Assembly (NCBI RefSeq): GCF_040054535.1
Contig: NC_090788.1
Location: 1,071,501 to 1,135,500, forward strand
Direction: 5' to 3'
From: Antennarius striatus
Taxonomy: Eukaryota > Chordata > Actinopteri > Lophiiformes > Antennariidae
DNA length: 64,000 nucleotides
Part shown: positions 33,810 through 47,075 of the stretch, piece after piece
Position numbering within the stretch: the first letter of the stretch is position 1
How the letters are laid out: each line of letters opens with the position of its first letter
Made by a program: the position numbers and the translations under genes
The notes under the pieces: generated by a model
Told to the model about the DNA's origin: nothing
What the model saw: only the letters and a program-made list of their open reading frames with translations
Database searches by the model: none

Positions 33810-35717
33810 CTCTAGGGTTGACCCTTGTCCTGCCCGCCTGTCATCTATCTTTATTATTCCCATGGACAATGTGAGGAGGGATGAAGGAATGGGATCCGTC
33901 CGAAAACATCAGATTCTCCTGAACGAAGAAGAAGAAGAAGAAGGAAGAGAAGCTTTTCAAGGTTGCTTGGAATTTAAATACGATGGCTCTAAATTTGAAT
34001 TTTGTTCGACATTTGTTGAAAACTGGTCTTATTTGGTTTAAAAGCATGTGAAGGTTCTATTCCGGCTCGGGAACCATCCTGTCGACAAGTTTCCCATAAA
34101 TCCGTCAGGTATTTTTTGTGTGAACAAGCAGCTAAAGTCCAGATGTGGAGTTAAACAGACCGATCAGTGTAGTGGATCTGGCATCGGCCGGCTGGCCTGG
34201 ACGGGTCTGGTTAAACTCTAACCCGGCCGTCCGACCCGGTTCCCAGGGGAGACATCTGGCTCCCGGGACGATTTTCCACTGAGATTCACACACAAATAGA
34301 TTTGACTAATGATGCTCTCTGGCTGCAGACACTCAGAGCGGCGCCTGGCATCCAACGCATCCAACCTGCAGGAAGACTTCAGCTCCTCCTCTTCATCCCC
34401 ACCAGGCTAAAGGCTCATGGGAAAACTTCAGCCAGCTCCAAGATCAGGATTGGATCGTCCTGAAGTTTTTAAAATTAATTGTCTTTAAAATGTTTGTGAA
34501 TTTAGAGAATTGAAGACTTGAGACCTGTTTACACCAGAACCAACCGGATCAGACCTGGTGGGCGGTCGTCCCAGTGCAGCCGTTTCATCGGGTTCAACAT
34601 GAGTCCAGCGCCCCCCCCATCCTGATTGTAGGAATGCCATTCACCCCTGCTAGACCTTTCAGGACCTTTCACAACAAAGCACGGTCAGCAGTAATTGTGC
34701 CCGATCCCCAGCAGCACCCGGGGAGCCCGGATCCTGTTTACGCCTCCGCCGTCCTTCGACCGGACCCCTGAGAGTCCACCTGGGACAGGTACCTGAGCCC
34801 CCCGGGGGTTTTAATCTGAAGGTCGACCCGACAGGAAGGAGTTCTTCTTGACGGACTGAGGAGGTGATGTTGGTGTTTGTTTGTTTGTTTGTTTGTTTGT
34901 TTGTGATGATGTCACACAACAACCGGGTCTCCAGCAGAGGCGTTCAGGTCTTGTTCCGTTAACCTGAAGGTCTAAATGTGTCTTTGATGCTTCAGTTTTC
35001 TCCTGGTCGCACAGAAAATGCTAAAATTGTGTTTTTAACCCTTTAAATTCAAACGTAGCGCATTTGGTTCATAAAATTTTGATTCTTCTACGTCATAAAT
35101 TTCACTTTTTTTCTCAAAAAATCTGATCTATACCTATAGACACACACATCTGCATTTCAAAAAATAGCCCAAATTGTACAAATTAAAGCTAAGTTATACA
35201 ATTTTCAGTGATTTCTTTTTTGACAAATACGTCAGAAGGTTTGTTTAAGACCAAAGAGGAGATTTTCTTTAAAGGGTTAAAGATGTATTTTACCAACTCG
35301 TACAGTTGAGTTCTATCAAAGTGGAACGATTTGTTAAAAGGATTCCAATATCCACCAGTAGGGGGCAGTAATACGTCGATGTATCGCCTGACCTACTTTT
35401 TCCAAAGAAAAGGAAGATGCTAATCACCCCATGATGATGTCACGATGATGTCATTAGGTTAATTAGGTCGATGCTTGGTTGCATCGTTCATGGGGGGTTC
35501 AACTATTGATTTTGGGAGTCCATTTGATATTTAACGCCAAAAGTAAAGTAAAATATTCTAAAAGTTACTGCAAGAAAGGAAGGTTTAAGAATATTTATAC
35601 TAACAACGACGTTAGGGACCGATGAGGCGGTGGTGTTTGGGTATCGATCTGGCACCATTGCGTTTGTGGCGTGAAACGTGTTTCCGTTTCTGCCCCCCCC
35701 CCCCAACCAGACTGAAG
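33520..35717. other. Intergenic between gpr119 and the microprotein gene
   Basis: Contains (CA)n at 33763-33808 and a (TTTG)n run at about 34875-34902. A GC-rich patch at about 34690-34790 ends at a donor-like ACAG|GTACCT and could be a 5' UTR exon of the next gene, without proof. Confidence 0.4.
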
Positions 35718-35963
35718 ATGTCGTTGAAGAAGCGGCTGCTGTCCATGCTGCTGTGCTGCGTTTACTGCCTGGCCTCGCTCTTCTGCCTCCACCCCAACCG
35801 CAACAACTGCTTCTCCACCGGCGCTCGGTGAGTTGGGTCGAGTCTCACCGCCGATGACAACGATTTGGGTCGAGTCTCAGTTTCCTGTCCTCGTAGGAAC
35901 CTGGTGTCGGTCGCCCAGCAGCTCTACCAGCGCGTCATCCGGCTGCTGCGCACCACCCTCTGA
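35718..35963 (+). CDS. Predicted 58-aa single-pass membrane microprotein, unrecognised
   Basis: Two exons, 35718-35827 and 35897-35963, join in phase 2 across a 69-bp intron with GTGAGT and a pyrimidine-rich acceptor ending TCGTAG. An acceptor (C-rich tract then CCAG at 35710) sits 7 nt before the ATG, so a non-coding exon is likely upstream. The product starts MSLKKRLLSMLLCCVYCLA, a basic head and a hydrophobic segment (about residues 7-24), followed by a Cys-containing polar part and an amphipathic tail VAQQLYQRVIRLLRTTL. It could be a signal anchor or a secreted peptide. AATAAA follows at 36300. I do not recognise the family. A chance ORF is possible, but two good splice sites, phase and a poly(A) site agree. 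Confidence 0.5.
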
Positions 35964-36299
35964 CCCCACGCCAGCCGGAACACGAAGATGCTCTTCATCG
36001 GTTAGGAAGAGGGACAGGAAGAGGAACAGGAAGAGGAACAGGAAGTGGAGGGGTGTGGCCGACCTCTTCAGATTTATATTGTGGGGTTGAGATTCGAGTG
36101 ACCTGAAAAGACTTTTACGAAGAATGAGGCTTCAGGAGGTGCTTGGTTTGAATATCCGCCACCTGATAGGTACAGAAGAGATGTTGTCATGAAGCAAACA
36201 ACTTCAACGGCCATTCTTCTGTGATGTAAGATGGTGGTTGCCGTGGTGATGTCACCTCCATTGACAAATTCTTGTTCCCTGCCATGGTGGTGTGAACAC

Positions 36300-36305
36300 A
36301 ATAAA
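36300..36305 (+). terminator. Poly(A) signal downstream of the microprotein ORF
   Basis: AATAAA followed by an A-rich stretch, 337 bp after the stop. Confidence 0.5.
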
Positions 36306-36779
36306 AAAAATTAAGGTTCTGTAATGAAGAACAAAGAGAAGGTGGATGGCTGGAGTGAGGAAGACCGTTGGTGAAGAAGAATTTAAGTTAGTGTTTCTCC
36401 CCGCAGCCAGAAAATGTGTGGGAATATCTGCAGTTACGAAATATGATTATTTAAAATTTGATGTACAAATAATCATCGCTAAAAAGTACTTCAATAAAGC
36501 AAAACAATTTTATAAAAAATGCGTATCTATTTGTCTATCTCTGTTTTTACATATTTCATAAGTGTTTTATATAATTAAGTGTATAACTTTTATATAATTA
36601 TAGTGTATTTTTGTTTTATATAATTATAGTGTATGAAGTGTAATTACAAATATGACCGGCAGGTGGCAGCAGTGCCGCTGTCTGTAGAGATCATGATGGA
36701 GAGAAGAAGACGACTCGGGGGGGGCGCGGGGGGTTTACAGTATGAAGAAGAAGAGCTTCTCCTTCTGACATTAACCCGT
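36306..36779. other. Intergenic upstream of slc25a14
   Basis: AT-rich, with a short tandem phrase (TATAATTATAGTGTAT) at about 36590-36640, then a GC-rich promoter-like region beginning near 36700. No gene seen. Confidence 0.4.
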
Positions 36780-36903
36780 GAGAGATGCTAACAGCGGGCG
36801 AGAAGTTTTCCGCCGCTCCCCGGTGATGCCGACCGGCGGACATGTTGGAAGTGACGGAAAGCGAAGTGAAACGGAAGGCCGCTGATCGTTAGCGACACCA
36901 CAG
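36780..36903 (+). other. Probable non-coding exon 1 of slc25a14
   Basis: CpG-rich stretch ending in the donor CACAG|GTACGT (36903/36904). The next exon carries the start codon. The 5' limit is a guess. Confidence 0.45.
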
Positions 36904-37418
36904 GTACGTTTGTCCCCGACCGGAAGCGGCAGGAACTGTTTGATAACTGTTAGAGCTCGCGCTAAATTCCCACAAGTGTTAGCGGAGTAGCCTCCCAGCT
37001 AGCGGCGGCTAACCGCGGACAGACAGCCGGGGAGGGTCATCTCTGGAGCAAAATTAACGGTTTAGATTTATTAGAAATGTAAATCCAGAATAAAATGACG
37101 CCTCGCGGTTGTTTTGAAAACATTTACGACTTTTGATCAAATCGCACGTGCGCGTGAACGTCATTAAACTTAATTTACTTCTCGTGACACCCGCCGTCTC
37201 CCGAGCCGTCACTCATCTGTGGTCCGGCCTCCTCGGGCTCTCCAGCCAATAGGAATGCTCCGCGTTGATTGACTGACACATCAGCCAATAGGGACGTCGG
37301 AACGGGAGACGCCATGGCTCCGGCTCCGCTTGGGACACAGCGGGCGTCTCTTTCCGGCGCAGTACGCGGGGATGCTGATGCTGAGCCACCGGATTGACTC
37401 GTAGCATCCTCCGACCTA

Positions 37419-40400
37419 ATGTTCCCCGACATGTGGTGTCGCCCCAGGCTCCAGCACTGCGTGGACCTGTGTGTCGCCGGGTTGCTGCTGCTCCTGGCTG
37501 GGCTGCAGCAGGCGGAAGCCGCCGCCGCCGCCGCGGAGATGGCCAGCCTGAACTGGAAGCCGTTCATCTACGGAGGGATGGCCTCGATTGTCGCAGAATT
37601 CGGTGGGTTTGCAGAGCCGAAGCTCCTGCGTTTTCCTTTAATCACGCTTTAATATGCATGGATTTGCTATTTTTCCACCGGTTTCAGGAAGGAAACGATG
37701 CCTCCAGTTGAATTTGTGAAGCTTTTTAACATGTGTGTGTTGTCCTGCAACATGATTTACACTACACACACGTTTAGACTGAGATGAGGTTGGTGGGATG
37801 TTAATTTTTAATTAATTTAGATGCTTTTCTATTCTCCATATTTTTTCACATTTTGCTTTTTGTGCATTTCTTTTGGGGTTTGTGGTTTTTTTCAGTCAAA
37901 CAAAAGCTTATGTATTCATAAAACACTCTTTATGTTTCAGGTGTTTTTAGGGTTTAGACCAGGTTACACGTGTTGTTATGGACAGATCTGACTCCATTAC
38001 ATAGTACAGTGAGTGTTGTAGTCAGTCATTGGTTTTATAAAAGTGTTCAACATTCTCATAAAGTTTGGAACTGCTTAAAAAATCCTGAAAAAATAAAATA
38101 GTTTGGATCCAATGTCATTTGTTTATGCTCTCGTTTTCCGTACAGCTTCTTCGACGTTCGTGGGTCACGTTGGTTGCTGGAGTCATGGATTTTCTTTTTT
38201 ACCACCCAAATCATCTTTGTTCCTTGTTCTAATCACGTTTTCCTCCAACAGGGACGTTCCCCATTGACCTGACCAAGACCCGGCTGCAGGTCCAGGGTCA
38301 GTCCCAGTACACGGAGGTGCGCTACCGGGGGATGTTCCACGCCCTGTTCCGGATTGGGAAGGAGGAGGGCATCCGGGCGCTCTACTCAGGGTAGGAAGTC
38401 TGTCACAGCGTCCGCACATTTGTTCCCTAACGGAGTCCAGACCGGAGATACAGAGAAATGAGCGTCCAGACGCCGTCATGTGACCTCCAGGGGATCTGAG
38501 ACCAGTTTGTGCTCATCGTCACTCAGCCGGTGAAGGTTGACCATAAATAAACGTGTGTGTTTGTCTTCTGAACGTTCAGGTTTCTGCTGCGAGGCTCAGA
38601 CTGTTGTCTCGTCTCACGACAATTATTTATATTCTGATCCCCATCGGGTAAATTATTTAACAATTAGAATAATGATAATAATTATTATTTATTTATTACA
38701 CATCTGTACAGGTCGTACAGACGCATTCACACACTACTACGCACACACACACACACACGCAGAGGGCCTGTAAGCATGGAGACGATTGTAGAGCGGCGGG
38801 CAGCCACATGGGGGTATCGGTGCCACCAGTCAGGGGTCAGGGGTCAGGGGCACCGATCCAGCAACCAGTTTACACTCAGTACTTTTTGGTCCGAGTCCCC
38901 GAGCTGAGATCCACTGGACTGAGGTGCTGCTGACCCGTGTTGGAACACTTTCAAACTGGTTGTTGAGCTGGTTATTAACTGGTTTAGGTTGCTGTTGTCA
39001 TGTGACTCGTTTGTGTTCATGTAAACTGAACATGGAGGGAGGCGGAGCCTGAGGGCTTCACAGAAGAGCAAAACGTTTCAGCGTCTCTTTCAAGACTTCC
39101 TGAAACTTTTAACTCATTGTCTGCTGGCGTTTCGTAAACGTTGATCTACTCCTGTGGATTTCCTCCTCCTCCTCCTCCTCCCCCCAGGATCTCTCCTGCG
39201 CTGCTCCGACAGGCGTCTTACGGGACGATCAAGATCGGGACCTACAACTCTCTGAAGAGGCTGTTTGTGAGTCGTCCAGAAGGTGAGCTAACGCTAATGC
39301 TAACACTTCCTGTTCTGTTTTCCACCTGAAGCCAAACGTGTGAATCTCATAATTGTTCCTCCAGTTTGCCTGGATTTATCTTTAAACCCGATGTCATTCC
39401 ATTTCGTAGCGTAGCCACATTAGCATGCGCTGAGTGCTTCCTGTAGGGGCGGGGCTTGGTGGCCTTGGATGATGTGTTCCTTCATCTCCTCTCCCTCCAG
39501 ATGAGACAATGGTCATCAACGTCTTCTGCGGCGTCGTGTCCGGCGTGTTCTCCTCCTCGCTGGCGAACCCCACCGATGTCCTCAAGGTGATTCCTAATAA
39601 GGTCGAGCGTCTGATGGAGCCCCGCCCCTCACTGCCAGCACGCTGGCGCTAGCGTCGCAGTTAGCCTTTTGTTTCAGAGGAAGCATTTGATTTCCTAGAA
39701 GCTAATTAGAGCCAGTAATGGAAGAACCCGGATTCAAAGCGGAGCGGGTTCGGGGCCACGGGGGCTCGGTGTTGCGTTCAAGTGCGATCCGTGTGTTTTT
39801 GTTGCAGATCCGGATGCAGGCGCAGGGGAGTCTCCTGCAGGGCAGCATGATGTCCAACTTCATCAACATCTACCAGACGGAGGGCACCAGAGGGCTGTGG
39901 AGGGTCAGTCCCCCCGCTGTGTGTTCACGCCCATGCTAATGACGTGTTAGCATAGCTTAATGCAAAGCTAGGGAGACGCTAGCGTGGCTAATGCTAAAGG
40001 AAAAATAGTCGTTTGGTGTTCATAGAGGATAATGCGATTTTGTCTCCGTTTTCCTCTGCAGGGGGTCATCCCCACGGCGCAGCGCGCCGCCATCGTGGTT
40101 GGGGTGGAGCTTCCTGTCTATGACATCACCAAGAAGCACCTCCTGCGCTCGGGGCTGATGGGAGACACCATCCTGACTCACTTCATGTGAGTTTTAATCT
40201 CCTCCGGGTGTGAACGTCACGCTTTAACCCCCCCCCCCCCCCTTCTGACGCCATCTCTGCTCACGCAGCTCCAGCTTCACGTGCGGCCTGGCGGGGGCGC
40301 TGGCGTCCAACCCGGTGGACGTGGTGCGAACCCGCATGATGAACCAGCGCGTCCTGTCGGGGGGGCCCATGTACAAGGGGACGCTGGACGGCGTGATGCA

Positions 40401-40603
40401 GACGTGGAGGAAGGAGGGCTTCTTCGCCCTCTACAAGGGCTTCTGGCCCAACTGGCTGCGACTCGGCCCCTGGAACATCATCGTATCCTTCCACTTCCTG
40501 TTAGCATGTAGCTCATGTAGCATCCTGTGCTAAACGTGTGTTTCTTTAACGCTGGTCTCAGTTCTTCATCACCTTCGAGCAGCTGAAGAAGCTCCCGTTT
40601 TAA
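37419..40603 (+). CDS. slc25a14: Mitochondrial carrier SLC25A14-like (UCP5/BMCP1; SLC25A30 is close)
   Basis: Eight coding exons join in phase: 37419-37602, 38252-38390, 39188-39282, 39501-39586, 39808-39903, 40062-40186, 40269-40482 and 40562-40603 (326 aa). Three carrier repeats carry the signature P-x-D-x-x-K/[21 protein letters not shown] and [69 protein letters not shown] and [20 protein letters not shown] match human SLC25A14 closely. The protein sits in the inner mitochondrial membrane and is thought to carry anions or protons. The first ATG adds a roughly 40-aa Leu/Ala-rich leader before the canonical MASLNWKPF (ATG at 37539), as in mammalian long isoforms, so both starts are plausible. 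GPR119 next door supports SLC25A14 over SLC25A30. Confidence 0.92.
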
Positions 40604-43469
40604 CGCCGGTGGGTTAGCGGAGCAGTCAGTCCACGCCCCCCCCTCAGAGTCACTCCAGTGGTACGATCTGGTATTGTCTCCCCATCCAATCGTTTCTCTT
40701 ATCGGTTTGATTTATCCTCGGTTTTTTTGGTGCTGTTTTAAAGACTGATAATCATGACCTTTTGACACTCCAGGCAGCTAAACGTTCGGTTGTAGCTAAA
40801 ATACAAAAAAATGTGGACGAGAGAGGGGCGGAGCTTCTCACCGGAGGTTAAAGGGGCGGAGTCTTTCAGGATGTGAACTAACCGGGGGACGTGAGGGTAA
40901 CGTGAAGTTGTAGCGTGTTCTAAGCGCTGCATGACAACGCTACATGTGAAGGAAGCGTCGACGATGGAACATCCGAACGTCACGGGAAACTTTCAAACGT
41001 CGTTCTACAATTAAAAAAATTTTTTGTGGTTTTTTAAGGCAGATAGACTCCTCCTCCTCTTCCTCCCCCTCCTCATGCTCCTCTTCCTCTTCCTCACGAA
41101 GGCATTTCTCTTTATTTCCCTCTTTCCGGTTTGCTTCAGCGATCCTCGCCGCTGCCAACGACCCGAGTCGTACTTCTTTAGCGTTCACGTGACGGCGTTC
41201 TGCGCTGCCGCGGGAGTTCGTGCCAACAAACCTAAAATTTATTTTTACATTGATCTGAAAGTTTTGTTTGTTCCGCGTTCTGAAACCCGACGGTCCAGAA
41301 AACCAAACCAAAGCCGGCTACCAACGGCTAACGTTTAGTGCTAACGCTACATTTCAGGTCGTCAGAATTTTGAGAACTTTGTGGGTGAAATGTTATTGTC
41401 GGAAAGGGGTACTGCTAGTCCTTTAGCCTCATTAGCCTGGTTAGCATGCCAAGTGTAGCTATTCGCACATTTTCCATCCTGCACGTTTTCATACATGATG
41501 GATGTGAGAGACGCCAATCTGCTGGAATCAGCCGATGATGAAGATGATGGTGATGATGATGATGATGCGTGATTGAAGATGAAACAATCCTGTGACATCA
41601 TCGCCTGGAAAAGATCAGTTTGTTTAGATGTCGGGATCATAAAGGTTTGGTTTCTCAGTGAAAGTGCGTTAGCTTTAGCATTAGCATAGAGGGAGGTGAC
41701 TGATCTATAAACAGACGTATAAAGTGACTCCACACAGTGTTTATTTAATACATTTATACAGGATTATTGGGGGAGGGGTGTGCATGAACTACTGTTTTTG
41801 TTTGTTTTTTCTCTCTTGAGCCATTTCATCCACCAGTTAGCGGGTTAGCATTAGCATTGCACACCAGTCAGTGCAGATCTCTGCAGCTCTCTATCTAATC
41901 CGGCTAATCCGATCGAACGTTAAAATCTGCTGCGGAGACGTTCAGATGACTAACTGACCGGGAACTGAAGTCTCCGACGGACCCTGAAGGCATCTCCACG
42001 GTGCTTTAGTGGGTCATAGGAGTTTTTCTCGCTGAATTGTTTCCTGTGTTTTTGCACATAGTGAGGGGGCGGGGCTTGTTTACCTCTAGTCGTATCTCTG
42101 GAGGCGTTTCAGCGACGACTGATTTCAGGTCAATTTGAGTCACATGACCCTTAAATCATTGAATTTCAGCAAAAAGATTTAATGTTTTATTTTGTCTGCT
42201 TTGAAGGATTATTTATTTATAGACGTTTTCAACCTTTCCTGCTCTGGTTTGTCATCTTTTTATCTTTCAACCTGAACTGTTACACGATCTGAATTTGTCA
42301 AAGAAAATTGACCAACATTTTAAAAATGTTTTTAAGCAGAGGATGAATTTTAAAAAAAATAGAAGAGGTAATTTTTTTGGGGTCAGATTTAAACCAAGTT
42401 TTTCTTAGATTGTTAGCGCTTCTTGCATAAAGCAGCTGCCCGTTAAGGCTAGACTAAGCTAGGTTAGGCTAATAAAGTGAAATTGCAATAGAAGTGTTGA
42501 ATGTCTTTATGTTACTGCAAGTAAAAAGACGACAACGATAAACGATTGCGATCAGAGACCTACCCCGATGCAGAAGACGACAGCCAGCCCCAACCTGGAC
42601 CGTCGTTCCTTTGGGGAACGGGTCTACAGAATTAACCAGTTAATAAAACACAAATGTTTCAGTCAGAATGATTCTAAATATTTTTGTAAACTTTCCCTTT
42701 CGTCTGTTTCCGTTTGCACTTTGGTGTCGCTGCTGTTTGTGACTTTTATGCTCGTTGGCTTTCTGGTTTCCTGTGGTGGAAGTTTTCTTTTTTCTGGGTT
42801 TGGCTTTATTTGAATTCACTCACATAAACTATTATGCTGTGACTTATTCTGTACCACGTGTTATTATTCAGTGTAATTTCAAAATAAAACCACAGAATGT
42901 TTGCAGCTTCTCCAGGATGGATGTCGGATCTGGAATTAAAGCTGTTGTTTCACCTGTTCTGATTCAGTTATATATTCTTTAAAATAAGTCTGACGGAGGC
43001 ATAAAAGTAAATTATGTTAACTGTCAATAAAATATCAAATAAGTTAAAAGTGGTTTTTGTGTATTTGTGGCTACAAATCGAGTATTTTAGACCGGGTCAG
43101 TGTTGCGTTCAAGGATCATGAAAAAAAATGGGATTTAAATGTTTCAACCTGGGAAAGTGAAGATAACGATCACGGGGGGGGTGGTTAATTGACGAACTAT
43201 GTTCAGGTGTGACACACCTGCACACACCCTCATCTAACGGGCGTGTTCTCGAGCGCGGCTGCTCCGTGTCCACGTTCAGATCCATATCGATCAGTTTGAT
43301 CAGTTATTGGTGCGGTCGCGTCACTGCGTGGAGCTCCAGCAGCAAATATGTTTGCTTAAGTTTCCCGTCACGTTAGTTTTATGTCATTTTCCCGTCACGT
43401 AGGATCATCCTACACGTGTTTTATTCCCCGTGGACGTTTTTAACCGAGCATCTGGGAGTCCGTCCCGCC
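40604..43469. other. slc25a14 3' UTR and intergenic region before btg4
   Basis: No gene supported. A CTCCTC run at about 41042-41100 makes a Glu-rich antisense frame. A GAT/ATG simple repeat lies at 41525-41568. Candidate AATAAA signals occur at about 42471 and 42887. GTTAGC/TTAGCATTAGC words are frequent. Confidence 0.45.
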
Positions 43470-45101
43470 ATGAAGGAGGAGATCGCCGCCGCTGTGTTTT
43501 TCGTGGCCCGGTTGGTGAAGAGGTATGGCTGCCTGGACAACGAGGGTCGGGACCGCTTCGCCGCCGCGCTCACCTCCGTCCTGTTCGAGAGCTACAAAAA
43601 CCACTGGCACCCGAACGCACCATCCAAAGGGCAGGCCTACAGGTGAGCGCGCTGCGGTTTGTCCGCTCCGGCCTGCCGTAGAAACCAGCTGCACCTGTTA
43701 GAACAGGATTCTGTTCAATAAACTCAACAGTAATTTAAAATTAATGAACTATAAATACGGAATTACTATAAATTTAATTTTAAAACGCAAAATTAAAACA
43801 TTTTAGTTTCTTGAAGATCAACTTTTAGTCAACTTTGAATTGAATTGCAAAACGCATGTTTGGTTTAAAGCTGGTTAACTAAATTTAAAGTAAAAAAATA
43901 AAAGAATAAATGGGAAAATGTCTTTTTTTGGAAATAAAATCTACATATTTTCTCTTGCTTTACTTTAAATATTAAACGTCTAATTTCTACCAAAAACAAT
44001 TAAAAGCAGTAGCTACATCCCATCCCTCCAGCGTACACATTACCATGGAAACAAGGAAAGCTCTTCACAGAAATTGTTCAAAAGTGCAGTAAATGATCTA
44101 CATTAGATGTGTGAACAAGTCAACAAACACCAACCAATCAGAACCAGGACTGTCAACATTTACAAACCAAATAGAAAAAACACACAGCTAAAGCTAACTT
44201 TAGCATGTTAGCAGGGTGCTAACTCCGGACTCCAGGTTAGCATTGTGCTATCAGACCTGTCGCTGACGCTGTCTGGTTCCAGGTGTCTCCGTATGAACCG
44301 CGTGCGGCTCCAGGACCCGGTTCTCCAGCAGGCCTGTGAACGCAGCTCGGTCCAGTACGAGGACCTGGGGCTCCCCCAGGAGCTGACGCTGTGGGTGGAC
44401 CCGGGGGACGTGTCCTGCAGGTCAGGAGGTCACAGTCGGTCCTTCTATGCGTTAACCTGAAAGTGGTGCTCAACCCCCTTTGCCCCTCCTCCTCCATCAC
44501 CTGTGCAGGTACGGCGAACACAGCAGCCCGTTCTGCGTCTCGGCGGTGGGCGGCTGTCGCCGTGGAGATGGGGAGTTTTCCCGCCGCATCCACGACGCCG
44601 TGGAGCGCGCCAGCCTCGACATCCCATCGGGAAGCTCTTCGGATGAGGATGAGGAGGGCGGGAGCCACAACAGCTCCATTAGCTCCACCCTCTCCATGCT
44701 CTGCCCCAGTCAGGCCCCGCCCCCCAACCCGGAACCCAAAACCATCCCGACCGTCAGCAACCCCAACAGCGTCTACCGGGTAGGTTGAAGTCGTCATCCT
44801 GTGTCTTCTGAATGCGTTGGATGCTCCATGCTTAAGCGCAGCGCCACCTGCTGGAGCGGAGGTTGTACCGTAACGTTCTCCTCCTCAGTTCAGCGAGTTT
44901 TCTCCCGGCGCTCCTCAGACCTGGCTGAGGGAGAAGAGGAAGGCCTTCGGCGGGGATTCGTTCCCGCCTCACGTCCCCCCTGCTGCAGGCCCGCCCCCCC
45001 AGTTCACCGTCCAGAAAGGGTTCAAGTCCTACCGACCCTCGTTCACCTTCGCCGGGCCACGCGTCGACAAATATCACTGGGTCAGCAAGTCCAGATCCTA
45101 G
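43470..45101 (+). CDS. btg4: BTG/TOB antiproliferative protein, BTG4-like
   Basis: Four exons join in phase: 43470-43642, 44283-44420, 44509-44779 and 44889-45101 (264 aa). BTG box A (HWHPNAPSKGQAYRC, 45-59) and box B (LGLPQELTLWVDP, 86-98) are intact. The start MKEEIAAAVFFVARLVKR is typical of the BTG3/BTG4 branch. Downstream, ERASLDIPSGSSSDEDE and IPTVSNPNSVYRFSEF recall BTG4 (SGTSCDEE, IPKVSNPKSIYQVENL) rather than BTG3. BTG domains recruit the CCR4-NOT deadenylase through CAF1; BTG4 does this to clear maternal mRNA in oocytes and early embryos, so maternal expression is likely. AATAAA lies at 45351. The C-terminal half is longer than in mammals and Pro-rich. Confidence 0.82.
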
Positions 45102-45160
45102 CGGTCCATCGACGCGGAACCAGTTGGGACGAGTTGGGACGACGGCCATGATTCTACCTC

Positions 45161-45219
45161 ATTGTGTGTGTGTGTGTGTGTGTGTGTTTGTTTGTGTGTG
45201 TGTGTGTGTGTGTGTGTGA
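45161..45219. repeat. (GT)n in btg4 3' UTR
   Basis: GT run with one TTTGTTTG interruption, starting about 60 bp after the stop. Confidence 0.95.
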
Positions 45220-45350
45220 TGTAGATGTCTTTAAAGGATTAGTTTATTATTCAGAGATGATTTAAAGGAATGCTGTTTAAGTATGTTTTATGAAACATTG
45301 AAGTATTTTATAGCAAGTCTCCCTTCTAAATGTTTTTAGATTAAAGTGTG

Positions 45351-45356
45351 AATAAA
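45351..45356 (+). terminator. Poly(A) signal of btg4-like gene
   Basis: AATAAA 250 bp after the stop. Confidence 0.7.
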
Positions 45357-46989
45357 GTAACGTTGAACAGTCGTTGAAAAGAAATAAATGCATCCATTTC
45401 AGCTCTGCTGGTTCATTTCGTTGTTTCTCAAACGAGCCGGGACTCTGTTGTGTTTGTGAGGGACCAAAACAAGGCTGAGTCTGGTGTAAAATGGGCTGAA
45501 TGGCTGCGGGTGGTGGTGGTTATACTGGTGGTGTTTTAGTGATTGGTTTGGAGACAATCGGCTAACAGCACTGCCTGTACAGACGCCCCATACGCTGCCA
45601 TAGTGGGGCATTAAACCGTACTATGGGATGCTATCTGGTCATAGTGAATCAATGTGATGACAAAAAGGATCCTGTAAGCTGATTGGATGGTGATTTTTAA
45701 TAACATCAACAATGGAAAGGAACTGCAGGGGCGGTTGCTTTGAAATCCTCTGGGGGGCGCTGTGGACAGATTTAGGTTTATTCACAATGAAACTGGTTTA
45801 AGGTTTAAATAACTCATGTAAACTAAACTCATTGAATCGTGTTCCTGAATGCGGCAGTATAACTTCTCTAAAATATACGTAGCACAGCAGCTATAGCCAA
45901 TAAAGACTGAACAGCAAATATTGATTACATAGCGTAAGGCAATCATTAAAAACATCCACTTTTTTTCTGGTGGGATTTAAAAATATCGGAACAGAAACGG
46001 ATCTGAGACATGATCCTACCGGTTCTGTTTCCAAGAGTCCAACACAAGAGAAACACAACTGTGTGTGTGTGTGTTGGCCTCAAGTCATGTCTTGACTTGC
46101 CCCTGTCCAGCTAGAATTATTGTTGCCATGGTGACAGCAATGTGTCATGTGACAAGCACACACACACACACACACTGGAGCCACTATTATTGGATTGATG
46201 AAGTCAATGCTGTTACAACAAATTTAAAAAAAAAAAAAAAGCTCTGCTATGACGTCATCACACCATCATCCACCTGGACCAATGATTGTCTCTGATTCAG
46301 AGACTCCATCCTCATTAATATCTGACGTCACCTTTAATGGCACCTCAGGAAGACAATTTATTTTACTACAAACAAAAATAAACTTCCACTATTATTTTAT
46401 TGCTTTATAGTTTTATTATTTTGACTTAGTTGCCGCACAGACAAGCCAAATATAAAAACATAAAACTGAAATAAAAGTACGTTTAGATTCTACACTACTA
46501 TTGTAAAATGTTCTCTTCTGTTTAAATAAAGTTTACAGATTCAGAATGCCTCCGTTTTTCCTGATAATACAGATAAAACACTCAAAATCAAACATGACGC
46601 CCCCAAAAAATTGTTTCCAGCTGTTTTATAACAAAATCCTACAAAAATACAAAAAAGACCAACGAAGAAGAATCTACTTCCCCACTGCGGATGTAGTTCT
46701 AAACTATAACTATTGTTAAATTTAACATGAAAATAAACACATATATCAGAAAAGTAATGATTTTTCATTTTAATAATGGATAAACAAGTATTTTATTTTA
46801 TTCACAACACATTTGAAGTCGTCAGAGGACGTAAACCGGAAGAGCGTGTGCGTGTCGTATTTCTAGGCCACAGTTGCGCCAACTGATTAACCAATCAGCT
46901 GTCAGCTACATTCGGTTCTGTGAGCCTCTTATCCAATCACAGCCCCTTTTATTCAGACGTGTCGAAGTCGTCGGTCACATCCGGTCGTA
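45357..46989. other. Intergenic between btg4 and hnrnpab
   Basis: AT-rich and without a supported gene. Two CCAAT boxes (46891-46895 and 46933-46937) lie 100-150 bp before the hnrnpab first exon. Confidence 0.45.
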
Positions 46990-47075
46990 TATAGCTTGCC
47001 ACGAGTTAGCGGCGAATTTGGAGAGTGTCCATTTTGAGCAGAGAGTCTGCGCCTGAATTAATTATTCCGCTGAAA
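46990..47075 (+). other. Probable non-coding exon 1 of hnrnpab
   Basis: Ends at a donor (GAAA|GTAAGA, 47075/47076) about 900 bp before the exon with the start codon. A TCCATTTTGAG element (about 47027) resembles a YY1 site. The transcription start is estimated. Confidence 0.4.

Noticed and set aside
37175-37567. 130-codon minus-strand frame over the slc25a14 start region
   Set aside because: Antisense shadow of a CpG-rich first exon, with no similarity to known proteins.
40940-41311. Glu-rich minus-strand frame of 123 codons
   Set aside because: Antisense of a CTCCTC simple repeat downstream of slc25a14.
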